Shown: positions 1 through 11,487 of the stretch, one piece after another
Layout of the letters: every line of letters starts with the position of its first letter
Position numbering within the stretch: the first letter of the stretch is position 1
Assembly (NCBI GenBank): GCA_036320915.1
Contig: JAXBDG010000002.1
Location: forward strand, 3,190,001 to 3,254,000
Length of the DNA stretch: 64,000 nt
Reading direction: 5' to 3'
Source: Linnemannia elongata
Lineage: Eukaryota; Mortierellomycota; Mortierellomycetes; Mortierellales; Mortierellaceae
Notes under the pieces: model-generated
The model's input: the letters and a program-made list of their open reading frames with translations, nothing else
Told to the model about the DNA's origin: nothing
Database searches by the model: none
Program-made: the position numbers and the translations under genes

Positions 1-480
1 CCATAGACACACACGACTCTATCTCTCCTTCGTTATTGTCCCATCATTGTTATTGCTGTCTGCTCTCACCTCCAAAAGACCCACTTGACTTTTTTTTTTC
101 CTTTCCGTGTGTCCTCGGCTGTTAGACTGGCAGGCCGACAATAAGCCCGACAGACCCACTTACTCGAGCCACGACCTTGCATGAAAAGGACCCTCTCACT
201 ACACATACACCACAGACAACAAAGTTTTGTTGTTTTGTATGTGCTTTTCCGTACATAAGAATACTGTCTCACACGACCAAACTACATTTCAAATAAAAGG
301 TTCTTCTTTTACCTCTTTTCGCCTTTTTTTTTCTCTCTCTCTCTTCCTTTCTCTTCTTATTTCCAACGCTTACATCTATCTCTTCTCTCTCCTCTCTCTC
401 TCCCTCTCACACTTAAACAATCAGAAACAACCACAACCCAACAACTCTACCACCAACAACTACAACAGCACATATCAACC
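1..480 (+). promoter_or_regulatory. Upstream and leader region of the 481-1140 gene
   Basis: No gene is supported here. From about 310 the plus strand becomes strongly CT-rich and then, from about 415, A/C-rich (CAACAAC-like) right up to the start codon. This pyrimidine-then-CAA pattern recurs before other start codons in the window, for example before 17027, so it is probably the promoter and 5' leader of the gene starting at 481. A CTCACACGAC motif at about 271 also occurs several times around 2.9 kb. Confidence 0.5.
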
Positions 481-1140
481 ATGGATATCCTCTCACCTTT
501 GGCCGAGTCCCCCTTCAACACCACCTCCACTGCAACCACCACCGCCGACCCCAAGTCGACCACCGACGGTGCTGCCACTACTGCCACTGGCGGCCTCCGC
601 CGTAAGAACACCCTCAAGGCCTACCTGGCCAACAAGAACAAGCTCAAGGAACGTCAGGCCATCAATGTCATCGTCGACCCCTCTGTCCTCCAGCGTGAAG
701 ACTCGTCCGGTTCAGAGCACGAGGCCGATTCCAAGACCCCCTTCTCACCCAATAGCCCTACCAACTTGATGTCGCCCGTCAGCGGAAAGAGGATCGATAC
801 AGACCTGGAGACGTTGGATGACGAAAAGAAGGCGATCGAGGATCAGCTCGCTGCTGTCACTCAACAGTTGAACGGCAAGTCGCCCTCTTCCTCTGCCCCC
901 TCATCACCCACTGCAGGAGCCACATCAAACATCACAGGAGCAACATCAGGAAGCCCGTTCGAGGCAGCGGACGAAGCAGCATTGATCGAGAAGCGGACAA
1001 GACTCTGTGCAGAGCTCGACTCTATTATCAAGAGACGCCGGGAGCTGTTGCAGAGCTGGGCACGCGACTACAAGAACCTCAAGCGGTCCGGATCCCTGGC
1101 CAAACGTCAAGAGGATCTTTTCTGGGTCACCACCGCCTAA
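481..1140 (+). CDS. Hypothetical protein with coiled-coil C-terminus
   Basis: Single-exon frame of 219 aa starting at ATG 481 in a CAACC-ATG context behind a typical fungal leader, ending TAA just before an A-run. I do not recognise the family. Residues 1-45 are rich in Ser, Thr, Ala and Pro and look disordered. A basic stretch around residues 40-58 (RRKNTLKAYLANKNKLKER) follows. Two charged, helix-favouring segments (about 112-130, EKKAIEDQLAAVTQQL, and about 166-205, IEKRTRLCAELDSIIKRRREL) suggest a coiled coil. The C-terminus is basic. Codon use resembles the recognised genes (C/G-ending third positions), which supports it being real although nothing in the sequence gives a function. No signal peptide or membrane segment is seen. 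Confidence 0.75.
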   Translation: MDILSPLAESPFNTTSTATTTADPKSTTDGAATTATGGLRRKNTLKAYLANKNKLKERQAINVIVDPSVLQREDSSGSEHEADSKTPFSPNSPTNLMSPVSGKRIDTDLETLDDEKKAIEDQLAAVTQQLNGKSPSSSAPSSPTAGATSNITGATSGSPFEAADEAALIEKRTRLCAELDSIIKRRRELLQSWARDYKNLKRSGSLAKRQEDLFWVTTA

Positions 1141-4067
1141 AAAAAAAAATTGAGCGCCCACTCCCTCACTCGCTTGATTACTCTCTCCCTCATTGACGCC
1201 CAATGCTCACTTGCTTTGAGGAAGAGGAGAGGTATCGAGCGTTTGAAAAAGAAGGACAGGAATACCACTACACAGAGAGTGAGAAACAGAATTTTGAGTT
1301 GCAAGGCATCATCAGCATCCTCGCTTCTCTCTTGCTCTTTTTTTCTTACGTACAGAGTACCTTTCACCCCTTCTTGGGCTTCCATTTCCCTCTCACTTTT
1401 GTCTTCCCCTCATTTCTATACAACAACAAACAAAGAACAGTTACCCAGTTCGCATATTTTCTCTTTTTCTTCTTTCCCTCCGCATGTATCATAGTTTCAA
1501 TAAACAAAATAAAAAAAAAAAATAGCAACAAAAACAATGTATAAGTACAGTACACAGAACAAAAAGCCGCCTTTGTGGAGCTCCTCTTTTCTCCTTTACT
1601 TAAACATTAGATGGAGGGAAGGGAAGGATGCATCTAAAATGATGAGAGGTATTACTCTTTTTTTTTTTGTCGTTGTCTAATATGCGCCGAAAACTAATCG
1701 ACAACTGGACTGACCTTGCGTCGGGAGGGTTCTCGTCTGTCCATCTCATTTTTTTGTCCGTTCGTCTCGATCTTTGCTGTTCTTTTTTCCTTGGTTCAAT
1801 AATAGTGGCGAAATGCACCACAGATACAAAAATACTAGGACGGCACTAACGTTTTAAACAACCACAATCATCCACACAACATGCCCACAACAAAAACAAG
1901 TGCACAAGGGAATCATTAACAATCTGTTTTTTTTTTGTTAATTACAGTATCAACCTTTCTTTAGCTGTTGTTTTTGTTGTTGATGATGATGATGATGCTG
2001 GTGGACCCCGCCTTATCATGCCTCGCCTCGCCTCTTTTCTTTGCTCTGCCTGTTTGACTTGAACTCCTCCTGTGGTCTTTCCATCGATTCTTATTCATTG
2101 GAGTACAAACGAAGATACGAAGAGAAATCTGCATGATTCATCTCACCACATCATTGACTTTTTGTCTGCTGTCTCTTCACTGTTCCGGATGAGGGTCTCC
2201 TTCCCCTTTAGTTTATTTTTGTGTCCGTTGTTGTCCTTTCGGTCTTTCACCGGTTCCTTCATAAAAGAAGAACATATGAAAAAAAGAGGGCATAAGCATA
2301 AAGTCTTAGAGTCTCTCTCCCTGATTTTAGTGTAATTTGAGGGTCCAGAGCCTTCATTGAACAGGGGCAAGGTGCACAAGGATAGGACTGGCTGGGCTGG
2401 TTGATTGAAGGGCTGGATAGTGGGCTTGACTGGGCGCCAGACCAAAATACTCCTCTCATCACTTCTCCGCCCCCCCAATTCACAACCCACAACCTCACAA
2501 CCCACATCCACAACCAAAAAAGCCAGGGGCGCCCAACCAAGTCAGAGAAAGAACACCTTTTTTTTTTTTTTTTTGTGTACTTCTTTTCCCTTGTTTCCAT
2601 TATCCAATATTTTCTTTGCCTCCAAGCTCAGCTCAACCAATCAACCCTCATAGAAAAAAAACTCGCCGGACAAGGTTTATTATATTTTGGCACCAGAGTA
2701 ACATGTCCATTACGATATATGAGTGAATGAGAAAGAGCTGAGCATGAGCAAAACAAGACCACCCTTGGTTTCGAGGGTACAAAGGAAAAAAAAATGGCAA
2801 TATGGGCACACGACCAAAACAACAAATCTGTGGGCCTCTTTCGTCGTGTGAGTGAAAAAAAATAAATAATAATTGATTGCTATCCTTTCTTTGTACTCAC
2901 ACGACAAAACAAAACTTGATTGCCGTCTGTTCTCTGTACTCACTCGCACGACAAAAGTCAAAGAGCTGCATTATTTCACTCACACGACCAACAACTACGA
3001 CCACACAAAACAAAAAAAGATGCTCATACTCTCACGAGCAAGTAAAGTACTGGTATATACACTCAGGCACGTAATAATGGTCCGAAACGCCCATCCTCCC
3101 ATCCTCATGCTCTCCCCATACCATCTCATTTATTACTCTTTTGTTTGTAAAACGCCTTGGCCCCTCCCCCATCCAACCAGCTATCCATCTTAAAACAATA
3201 ATTGGTCCAGCCCTATCCAATCCAGTCCTATCTCCAGTTTATTCTCTGCCTTTTCTTGCTTTCATTCCCCCCTGCTTTGCTTTCCCTCACCCTCGTTCCT
3301 TTGTTCATAGAAAGTTGGAGACTAGTGCAGTAATTACACTAGCGTAGCATTGAGTATTCTATGCAATCATCCAACACAGACTTTCGTCCATTTTACCGAG
3401 AAACTGCAAAGAAAAGAAATGTCATGGATCCATGTTGTCATATCTGACTACGTACGAAATGACATTGCATGCTTTCGCTTGTCAGCCGAAGAAGAAAAAA
3501 GAACGTTGAGAAAGAAAGCAATAGGAAAAGGGTTCTCAGATCGTGGTTGTTGCATCACACTTGAACTAAGAGTGCAAATCGATGATGACATTTCTCCCAT
3601 GGTCTTCCCCAATTTTGGCTCTGAACTCTCTTTTGCCGTACGAAAACGTTTATTTTACTATTGCTGTTTTTTGAGAGGGAGAGAGGGCATCATACTAGTG
3701 CAAGCAAAGCGATCGAAAGTGTAAGAAAAAAGAAAGTATGTAGAGGAAAGAAGACAACAAGAGTGAGTGCAAAAAAACAAAAAAACACAGTGTATTGTTA
3801 CAATGGGGGTTTAAGCAAAGAAAGTAGGCTGAATGAAAAGGAAGAAACAAAAAAAGCGGATGACATAGCCAACGAAAGAAGGAAAGAGATAAAAGAGAGA
3901 TGAAGGTATAGGTGCGTAGCAGAAAGCCGAGCTCAATAGCACGAACAAAAAGAAGAAAAAAGAAAAGGGAATCAATACACCCACGGCAATGATAAAATAA
4001 AAGAAGTCAAGAGCCCAACCAAACAAAAGAGTGGGCGGTGGCGGTAGAAGCAAACTACGAAAAACCG
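1141..4067. other. Intergenic region without convincing gene
   Basis: 2.9 kb between two convergent 3' ends. It holds T- and A-runs (for example around 1510-1522 and 2559-2574), a TGATGA tract near 1980, and a cluster of CTCACACGAC motifs at 2843-2989 reported separately. Open frames in both strands are low-complexity or lack coding character. I see no tRNA, rRNA or protein family signature. Confidence 0.6.
2843..2989. repeat. Inverted and tandem CTCACACGAC motif cluster
   Basis: A perfect 15-bp inverted repeat (GTCGTGTGAGTGAAA at 2843-2857; its complement at 2974-2988) encloses two further direct copies of the core, at 2893-2905 and 2936-2952. The two direct copies lie in a loosely repeated unit of about 45 bp beginning TTGATTGC. 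No coding sequence overlaps. It may be a binding-site array or the relic of a small repeat; the sequence alone does not decide. Confidence 0.6.
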
Positions 4068-7000
4068 TTACTCGTTGTCAGCGGTATTGAGCTTGACACT
4101 GGCCTTGGTAAGGATCGCCTCGAGAATAGCCTGATCCTTGATGGCATCCAGGACCTCGGTCTCGCGTGGCACCAGGGTCAGCTTGCGAAGACGCTCCTCT
4201 TTGGCCTTGCTCAGTGTCACCAATCCGTTGGCCTCGAGCATATTGATCAGATCTTGGTATTCGCCTCGGCTCACCGCCCCGATCTTGTTGCTGCTACGGC
4301 ACGCAATGGCGTAATGGTCAAAGACCTATACGAGAAAATTGAGTCGAGATGGAAGGACATTAATTAGCATCTGCGTCTAACACAACACAATACGTAAATT
4401 CAAATGCTAAATTCTACCGCAACACATACCTTTCCAACATCACAGTCAATAGTCTTGCCTGCTTGAATCTTGATCACCAAAACTGCAAGCACAATCTGCT
4501 GATGGATATTGAGGTTTTTCATCTTCTGAACCATGGGGGAGCCAAAAGCAGAGGTCAAGGCCCGCTTGACATGCTCAATCGTGACCTTGGGCGCTTCTTG
4601 AATGGTAATCTCACCGGTCAGCAGTGTCGAGCCGCCGCCGTAAACAGACAGTGATGGCACGGACGACGTCGAATGTGTGCGCGAATGAAGGATCCTGCCA
4701 CCCACTAGCCTTGTACCTCCACCAGCAATCCGATTCTCCAAATCAGCCAAACTGATCTCCTGTAGGGGCATAGGCTTCTCCATCGTGGGGGTAGTAGGGA
4801 CAGAATGACGTGCCGTCATTCTCTCCATCTTCTTGGTTTCCAGTTCAACCATCTCGATCGTCTGTCGACAGATATCTAGCGCCTTGCGCAGATCACCAGT
4901 TGCAGCAGCCACCTTGCGTGCACAGAGTTCAATAGCAGGCTTTTGCATCAGAGGCGCCACCCTGGGCCGTCCTCCCTTGGATGTTGCTACCGTCTTTGAT
5001 TCATCGCTGCCCTTGCTCTCTGCATCCTCCTTGACCAAGTCATCGCTACCCTCCAAAGAGAAAAGCCGATCCATGATGATCTCTCGAATCTCCGAGACTT
5101 GGTAAGGGTTAAAGTTCAAAAGCTGAGGTTCGCAATCCTTGGCTTTCAACCGTGGCAGGAATCGGTCTGTCATATCCAGAGCGTTGGCGATTCCAATCAA
5201 CGTAAGCTTGGAGTTGTCCATGCATGACCACTGGAACAGCTTATAGAGCACCTCCTGGTCTTTGGTCAGCAATTGGTCCATTTCATCGAGGATTGTGACA
5301 CTAAATCGACAGAGAACACAAACACACGATTAGAAACGATAAGTAGATTGTTCTCTGAAAGAGCCCACACACGATTGTTCTATGGTGAAAAATCCAACAA
5401 TAGCCAAGAACGGAGCCGTGTTAGCAAACAACAGCAAGGGCGGCCCAAAGCCCAAACTTACTACATGATCTTGTTCTTCTTGTCGCCTAGAACCAAATTC
5501 TCGACAACGATAGCTGCCTCCTTGTCACCCACCTCGGACTTGTATCCGAGCTCTACTAGCATCTTGTGGTAGACCAGCTTGGGATCCTTCACAGTCATAC
5601 AGTTGATCGTCAAAACCTTGATGGCAAAGGGTGCCTTCTCAATAGCGGGCTGCATATCGCGTATCATCTCCTTCAACAATGCCGTCTTTCCTGTTCCAGG
5701 TTGGCCCGAGATGTACAGGGATCCAGCTTTGGGCGTCAAGATGTGGTTCAGGCAGAACTGACGGATCGTTTCCCGCTCGGCGACACGTCCGACAAGCCGG
5801 TGAGGCTCTGTTGTCCTTCGGAAGAGCGCCTTGGCGTCCTGATAGTATCCCAACATCGTCGAGGCACCAGTCGTGGCAGACGCATGACGCAATTGCTCGC
5901 TCGGGATAATCGTCACCCCAGAGCTTAAATTACCACCACTCAAAGTCCTGCGGAGTGAGGACGAAGGCGAGTTCGATAATAGCTCCAGGCAGGATCTTGT
6001 CCGCGACATTCTCTCTGGGGTAGCGTACCCTGCATTCCGAGTCTCAGTTGTGTCAGCTGGGGCGTTAGCGCTGGGTGTGTTGAGTCCTGCCAAACCTATT
6101 ATCGATCAACCGAGTAACGATAAAGCACAACAAATGTTTAGCGTCATTAAGACAAACATCCATGAGGGGCACACAAATACGTTGACATGGTTTTGATCCA
6201 TAATCACAAAAAAAAAACGTAGTTCATGCATATCTTTGCTCTCAATCGAAATTTTACCTCTTGAGGGCTTCAGCATGCGATTCATGGCTGGCGTCAGTCC
6301 TGTAGAGTTGTTGGTATTTGAGCAAGAAGGGGATTGCTCCCTGAGCACAGGAGATTTCCTCTTGGGGGTAGTTGGGATCGACTGTTGTTGGCTGTTGGGG
6401 TGGGGTGGCGCTTTGTTCTCGCACGCGTAGTTGATGTTTTTATGCGAAGGAGGCAACCTGGACTGGCGAGTGCTCCTGCGGGTGGGAGTCATCGGTGGTG
6501 TGATTGATTGTGTCGTTGTTGCAGGTGTTGACGGCTGAAGCAACGATCGGTTGTTCTTGTAGCTACTGTTGCTGTCAACAGTTGTTATTGGAGTGGTGGG
6601 AGAAGTGGCTCTTGATCTCAAGTCAGGACGGGTGTTCTCCTTGGCCGACTCGGTATCAACATCCGGGTCAACGAAGATGGGGCCACGTGGAATAGTTGTG
6701 TTCTTCAAGTTCAGCTGCAGGCTCAAACCTTGGCGGTAAGCAGTTTCTCTGCGTCTCTTTGATGGTGATGGGGGGTATGCTAGATATTGAACATCCAGCA
6801 GGAGCGTGAAAGGAGTAGTGGAGGGTCTCAGTATTCCTGCAGGGCATCAAAGGAAGCCACGCTTGGTTGTATTAAATGCACATGGTAAATATATTCAAAG
6901 GAAAAGGTGGGTTGTCGTAGTAGCGATGTCTCATACCGTGGATGGCATCGTTCTCATCGTCCGAGAAGGCGAGGGACCGCTTTCTTAAGAGGAATGCCAT
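4068..7000 (-). CDS. CDC6: Cdc6/Cdc18 DNA replication licensing ATPase
   Basis: AAA+ ATPase that, with ORC and Cdt1, loads the MCM2-7 helicase at origins in G1 nuclei. Five exons (7000-6937, 6836-6258, 6095-5465, 5300-4430, 4325-4068) sum to 2403 nt, an 800-aa protein with every junction in frame. Walker A GQPGTGKT is at residues 345-352, Walker B ILDEMDQL has D430 and E431, sensor 1 reads LIGIANALDMTDRFLPRL, and sensor 2 reads GDLRKALDICR. The last two exons carry the winged-helix C-terminal domain (HQQIVLAVLVI...VFDHYAIACR). The Walker B and sensor wording matches Cdc6 rather than Orc1, and no BAH domain is present. The first 250 residues are disordered and basic and contain CDK-type sites (SPSK at 45, TPTR, TPKR, TPER), as in Cdc18. 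The protein is longer than yeast Cdc6 (513 aa) because of this N-terminus and an inserted linker. Confidence 0.93.
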
Positions 7001-7600
7001 TGTTACTCTGTTGCCTGAGCTGCCCTTTTTATTCTAGCACCGGAGGTCAGGTCAAGGCTTTGTTTTGTGATGTGTGGCTGGGAGGTGAATGGCGTCGTCG
7101 AGTGAATGGTGTCAGGGGTAATAAAAATAAACGAATAAGCGTGAGTGTGAATGTAGTTTGAGGAAAGCGTGAAAAAAAAATAGATCTCTGGTTGTTGTTG
7201 TTGACTGGAGAGAGGGAGCGAGTAGGTCGAGGAAGAGGAAGATGAGGAGTAAGAGTAAGGGGGTGAAGAGTGAGTGAGGAAGGAGGAGCGAGGAGGGAGG
7301 AGGGAGAAAACAAACGTCGAATGGAATGCCGCAACAGACACCGACAGAGGCAACAAAATAAAAAGAAAAAGTAGATACAGAAGGAGAGGGCAGTAAGAGA
7401 AAAAGTCCCCCTCTTCGCCTAGACACTTCAGGGGGTAAAAGTGGAGGGGGGGGAGGGGCAAAATCAAGAGGCGTCTTTTGTTCCTGCGAAAAAGCAACGA
7501 AACAACAAAAAAAAAAAAAAAAAGCTTTTCGGTGACGACAATTTTTTTTATTCCGACTTGGAGCCTCGAGGCTCTGGAGGAATTGAAACAATCCGCTCTA
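7001..7600. other. Intergenic region, CDC6 promoter side
   Basis: 600 bp between the CDC6 start codon and the TRP2 stop. On the minus strand it is a long CT-rich tract (about 7190-7420) expected to be the CDC6 promoter and leader, plus the TRP2 3' end. I looked for ACGCGT (MCB/E2F-like) sites and found none. A 17-nt A-run lies at about 7508-7524. Confidence 0.5.
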
Positions 7601-9566
7601 CTACTGGCCCTCGAGCTGCTGCTTGCGGTAGTAGTACTCCTCGCACACCTTCAATGCAGTCAGGTTTGATCCGAGCTTGTTAATCGTCTCCTGGTACTCG
7701 TCCTCTTCAACACTGTCGTGAACAATGCCGCCTCCTGCCTGCAAGTACGCAACACCATCCTTAACAACCATCGTCCTCAGCGCAATGCACGTATCCAATC
7801 CGCCAGCATAGTCAAAGTGACCAACAGCTCCTGCATATACTCCACGCTTGGTCTTCTCCAGTTCAGAGATCAGCTCCATCGCTCGGACCTTGGGCGCTCC
7901 CGAGGTCGTTCCAGCGGGGAAGATCGATCTGAATGCATCGAAAGGCGTCTTGTCCTCTCTCAGTGTTCCAGAGACATTCGAGACAATGTGCATCACATGC
8001 GAGTATCTCTCCAAATGCATCAACGAGTCAACCTTGACTGACTCGGGCTTGCAGACTCTGTTGACATCGTTGCGTCCAAGATCGACCAACATGATGTGTT
8101 CGGCTCTCTCCTTGGGATCCGCCAACAGCTCCTCGCCCAACTCAATATCCTTCTCGGGAGTAGCACCGCGTTTCCGGGTACCGGCAATAGGGTGGGTAAA
8201 TACAACACGATCCTGAACCTTGACCAACATCTCAGGCGAGGCTCCGACGAGGGTAAAATCCTTCAAATCCAGATAGAACATATAGGGCGAAGGGTTGATC
8301 GAGCGCAGGTGTCTGTAGATGTTGAAAGGGTGGAGCGAGGTGGGCTTGGCGAGCCGCTGCGAGGGAACAGCCTGGATAATGTCCCCAAGCTTGATGTGCT
8401 TCTTCAAGTCGGTGACGAAGCCCTCGTATCCATCCTTGCCAACGTTTGAGACGGGTTCCTGGCCGAGAATGATGCGGGGCTGGGGAATCTTGGGCGTGAT
8501 CTCGTTCTCCAACAAGTCAATGGTGATTTGAATCTCCTCGACAGCCTTCAAGTACTGGATTTCGACCTCGGCGGGGTCGGTGACGTCGGAGCGGTAATGA
8601 GTCACGACCTGGATCTTTTGGTAGAGATGGTCAAAGATGACAATGGTGTCGCAGAACAAGAAGACGGCGTCGGGCAAGCCAATGGGGTCTTGAAGGTCGT
8701 CGCGCTTAGTGCGGGGCTCAAAATACTGGACGTTGTCGTATCCAATGTATCCGATGGCGCCTCCTGTGAAGTCCTGAATTCCCTTGACCTTGACGTAGCG
8801 AATGTTCTTCAATTCCTTCTCTAAGATGGTCAGTGGGTCTCCCTGAAGAGCCTCCTCTGGCCCTGTCTTGAGGACCTTGTATGGGTCTATTGTGCACACA
8901 AGAATATTGGCGAATGTGAGTTAGCTTCTATAAGTTTTGAAAGTTGTCTTGCGGCTCCAATTGCTAATGGCGTCGTAGAATCTTGGTCCTCCTCTGGGTC
9001 TCCAATAGTGTCAACAATCGGAAACAATGTCGGCAATTAATAGATACGACGACAGAGGCGCAATAGACGACGTACCACTGCCAATAAAACTGTAGCGCCC
9101 AATCTTTTCGCCTCCAGCAATAGACTCGAGCAAGAAGGAGTAGTCGCACTTATCGGACACCTTGAGGTATGCCATCACAGGGGTCAACATATCAGCAGGG
9201 ATCTCGGCAAAGATGGGGATGGTGTTGCCTGCACCGGCAGCGATGAACTCCTGGACCTCCTCAAGCGAGGGTGTGACGGAAATCTAGTACGTCGAGGACA
9301 AGAGCAAACAAAGGCGATGAGATGGAAGTTCATTGCTCTGCGCGAAGTCCGTTCGAGGAATGAGGAAGGGAGCAAGGCAAGCTACGGTTCCCTTCAAGGT
9401 CCGTGCAGGTGGAGGGTGAGAGGAGTTCGTTCTTTTGAGTTCAGTCGAGCTGAAAGTGAGAGGGAACCCAGGACCCGTGCTGGAGTTCAAGTCCTCTTAT
9501 TATTAGCTCGAGAGAGTAGCCGCCTGGTTCCTGATGAGAGGAGGACCGACTTACGTTATGCGACAT
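7601..9566 (-). CDS. TRP2: Anthranilate synthase component I
   Basis: Converts chorismate plus ammonia, supplied by its glutamine amidotransferase partner, to anthranilate, the first step of tryptophan synthesis in the cytosol. Three exons (9566-9555, 9283-9076, 8886-7601) total 1506 nt, 501 aa, close to yeast Trp2 (507 aa). The first exon is only four codons (MSHN). The chorismate-binding core is complete: [33 protein letters not shown] and [21 protein letters not shown]. The N-terminal motif LLES ([11 protein letters not shown]) is the tryptophan-binding element known from bacterial TrpE, so feedback inhibition is probably kept. No amidotransferase domain is fused. A Gcn4-type site lies 155 bp upstream. 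The first intron begins right after codon 4 and could itself carry regulatory sequence. Confidence 0.96.
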
Positions 9567-10285
9567 GGTTGTATGTGTGTGGATGAGGCGATGAAAGGAT
9601 TGAAAGAGATGAAAAAGAGAAAAGAGTGATGGAGAGACAAAAAGTGAGGTGTTCGTTGTTTACTGTTTTGTCGCTATTTTGTGATTAATTTTATCGATTT
9701 CGAATTGTGTGATTCCTCCCTGAGTCACCGTTGCTCCGCTCGGCCGCTTGTTTCTGCCTGTTCTGCTACTGCTCTGGGAACGAAACGACCGCTCACGCGT
9801 TGCTTCGATGAACATGTCGCACTAATACACCGATCAATTGAACGAGCCAATATATCACCATGCGTGCGTCCATGACTCTTCTTGGTGCTGTGTCATACAG
9901 CTACGCAGCGACGCCTTCTCCTATACCACTCGAAAGGAGGGTTTCTCATGAAGGGCGATCGCGACGCTTTCCTTTCATATTGATAAATCTATTCACTCTG
10001 TCAAAGACGCCGTTTAGGTTCAAAGAGCATTGCAAAATGTCGTCTTGTGGAGATCGACCCAACAACTTTTCTCAACCACCGACCACATTACTTCTCCCCG
10101 CGCTTACTCTCTCGCGCAGATCAAATCTCATAATCTCATTGGCAGTCCTGATCCGAAGCGCCAGGTTGAAAGACAGCAATGACAACGAACGTTGATAGTG
10201 ATGGGCATGGTGTGGGGTGTTTTTTTGTAGTGGGTTTTATTGGCAAGAGTCAAGCTGCTCGGATTCTGGTAGGAAAACGATTGGT
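9567..10285. other. Intergenic region between TRP2 and eL43
   Basis: Contains the TRP2 promoter with its Gcn4-type site and the 3' flank of the eL43 gene. Frames on either strand (for example 9860-10195 plus) have no family features and look accidental. Confidence 0.5.
9721..9727 (+). promoter_or_regulatory. Gcn4/CpcA-type site upstream of TRP2
   Basis: TGAGTCA, the exact 7-bp palindromic core bound by Gcn4/CpcA (cross-pathway amino-acid control), lies 155 bp before the TRP2 start codon. TRP genes are standard targets of that regulator in fungi. Binding here is inferred from the motif and its position only. Confidence 0.6.
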
Positions 10286-11487
10286 TTAGACCTCCATGAT
10301 CTCGCGGAGACGGCGAGTGGTGGAGCGGACGGTAGCAGCGGCGGTGGTGGACAAAGTCCAGGCGCCACCAGCCATGGTCTTCTTGCATCCACGGCACTTC
10401 CAGATACCGACGGACTGACGCTTGACGGCGTCCTATTTATCATATAAGAAAAAGGGTAGCAATTGCATTAGTCCATGATGTACAAAGAGTAGGTTATGTG
10501 TCTACTTAACCCACTGCTCCACCCTGATGATGTTGGCCTTTGTTTGATAGCAATTGCAGTCTCCCGCCACTCCTCTTGTTGAAACGCCACTCTCCAGATG
10601 AGAAAGAGCACTTGTACTTACACGACCGCAGAAAGTGCAAGTGTACTTGCTGTGCTGGGTGATTTCCATCTTCTTGACCTGCTTACGGAGCGAGGCACCA
10701 TAACGGATACCGTATTTACCAACAACTCCGACCTTCTTAGTGCGCTTAGCCTGTGTGAAGAAATAAGAGAAGAGACGAGTCCTTGGTTAGATATCTCGAT
10801 GTAGCCGATCCAGCTGATAGTGTGATAAGTGAGATATGTTATTCTGCGTTTTCTGATCCCTTGGACGAGATGAAAGAGTGCCCAAGGTAGGAAGTTGATC
10901 CCGATCCTGCCAAGTCGGTGAGAGGTGATCCAGTTGACACTAGGCACAGCCATACTGATGTGTGATGATTGTTGTCTTGGTTCCTCTCGAGTAAGACGAT
11001 GCTTCTGACCATCCTTATTGTGACTTCCCGCAAAAGTTGCATAGTTGTGCTGAATAGGCTGAAGTTGCTGGGAAAGTTTTCTGTAAAGATTGTTGTCAGA
11101 TGGGTGCGAATGAATAAAACAACAAGGTTGTTTCATCCCTGTCGAGTCATCCTGCATCGTTCTCTGTCGAGCAGAATAACACTACTATTCGTAGGTGCAA
11201 AGAGCAAGTTGTATCCGTAGGCTGGCGCAACCGAGGAAAGATGCTCTTGCATCCTTGTGAGATGTCCCGTCTCCACGCCCCTTTTCAAGATGCACCCTCC
11301 GGCTTGAAAAAAAGGTAGTCGAGCCGAGATTTTCCTTCGAGTAAATAGTTGATGTTGCGAATAACGGCGTCCTTAATAGCGGATGGAGCTGTTTGTCGAT
11401 GGATAGATTGATCGATGGGTTGGTTGCAATGGATGGCTATGGCACCCAGTGCCAATGGCCATGATGACCCTCCACGTGACTTGCCAT
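10286..11487 (-). CDS. RPL43: Large-subunit ribosomal protein eL43 (L37a)
   Basis: Structural protein of the 60S subunit with a zinc ribbon. Two exons are certain: 10750-10622 begins A-K-R-T-K-K-V-G, and 10432-10286 ends R-E-I-M-E-V then TAA. Together they give 91 residues; adding the initiator Met makes 92, the family's usual length. The zinc-binding pairs are CTFCG and CRGCK, and the core [11 protein letters not shown] is conserved. As in yeast RPL43, the start codon sits alone in the first exon. Its position is not settled: ATG at 11487-11485 followed by GCAAGT (a GC-AG donor), or ATG at 11012-11010 followed by GTCAGA (a poor donor). The 5' boundary given uses the first option. High expression is expected of the family. 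Confidence 0.93.

Noticed and set aside
4068..7000. Alternative assignment of the CDC6 gene to ORC1 or ORC4
   Set aside because: Walker B/sensor 1 wording (LDEMDQL, IGIANALDMTDRFLPRL) and the absence of a BAH domain fit Cdc6/Cdc18 better.
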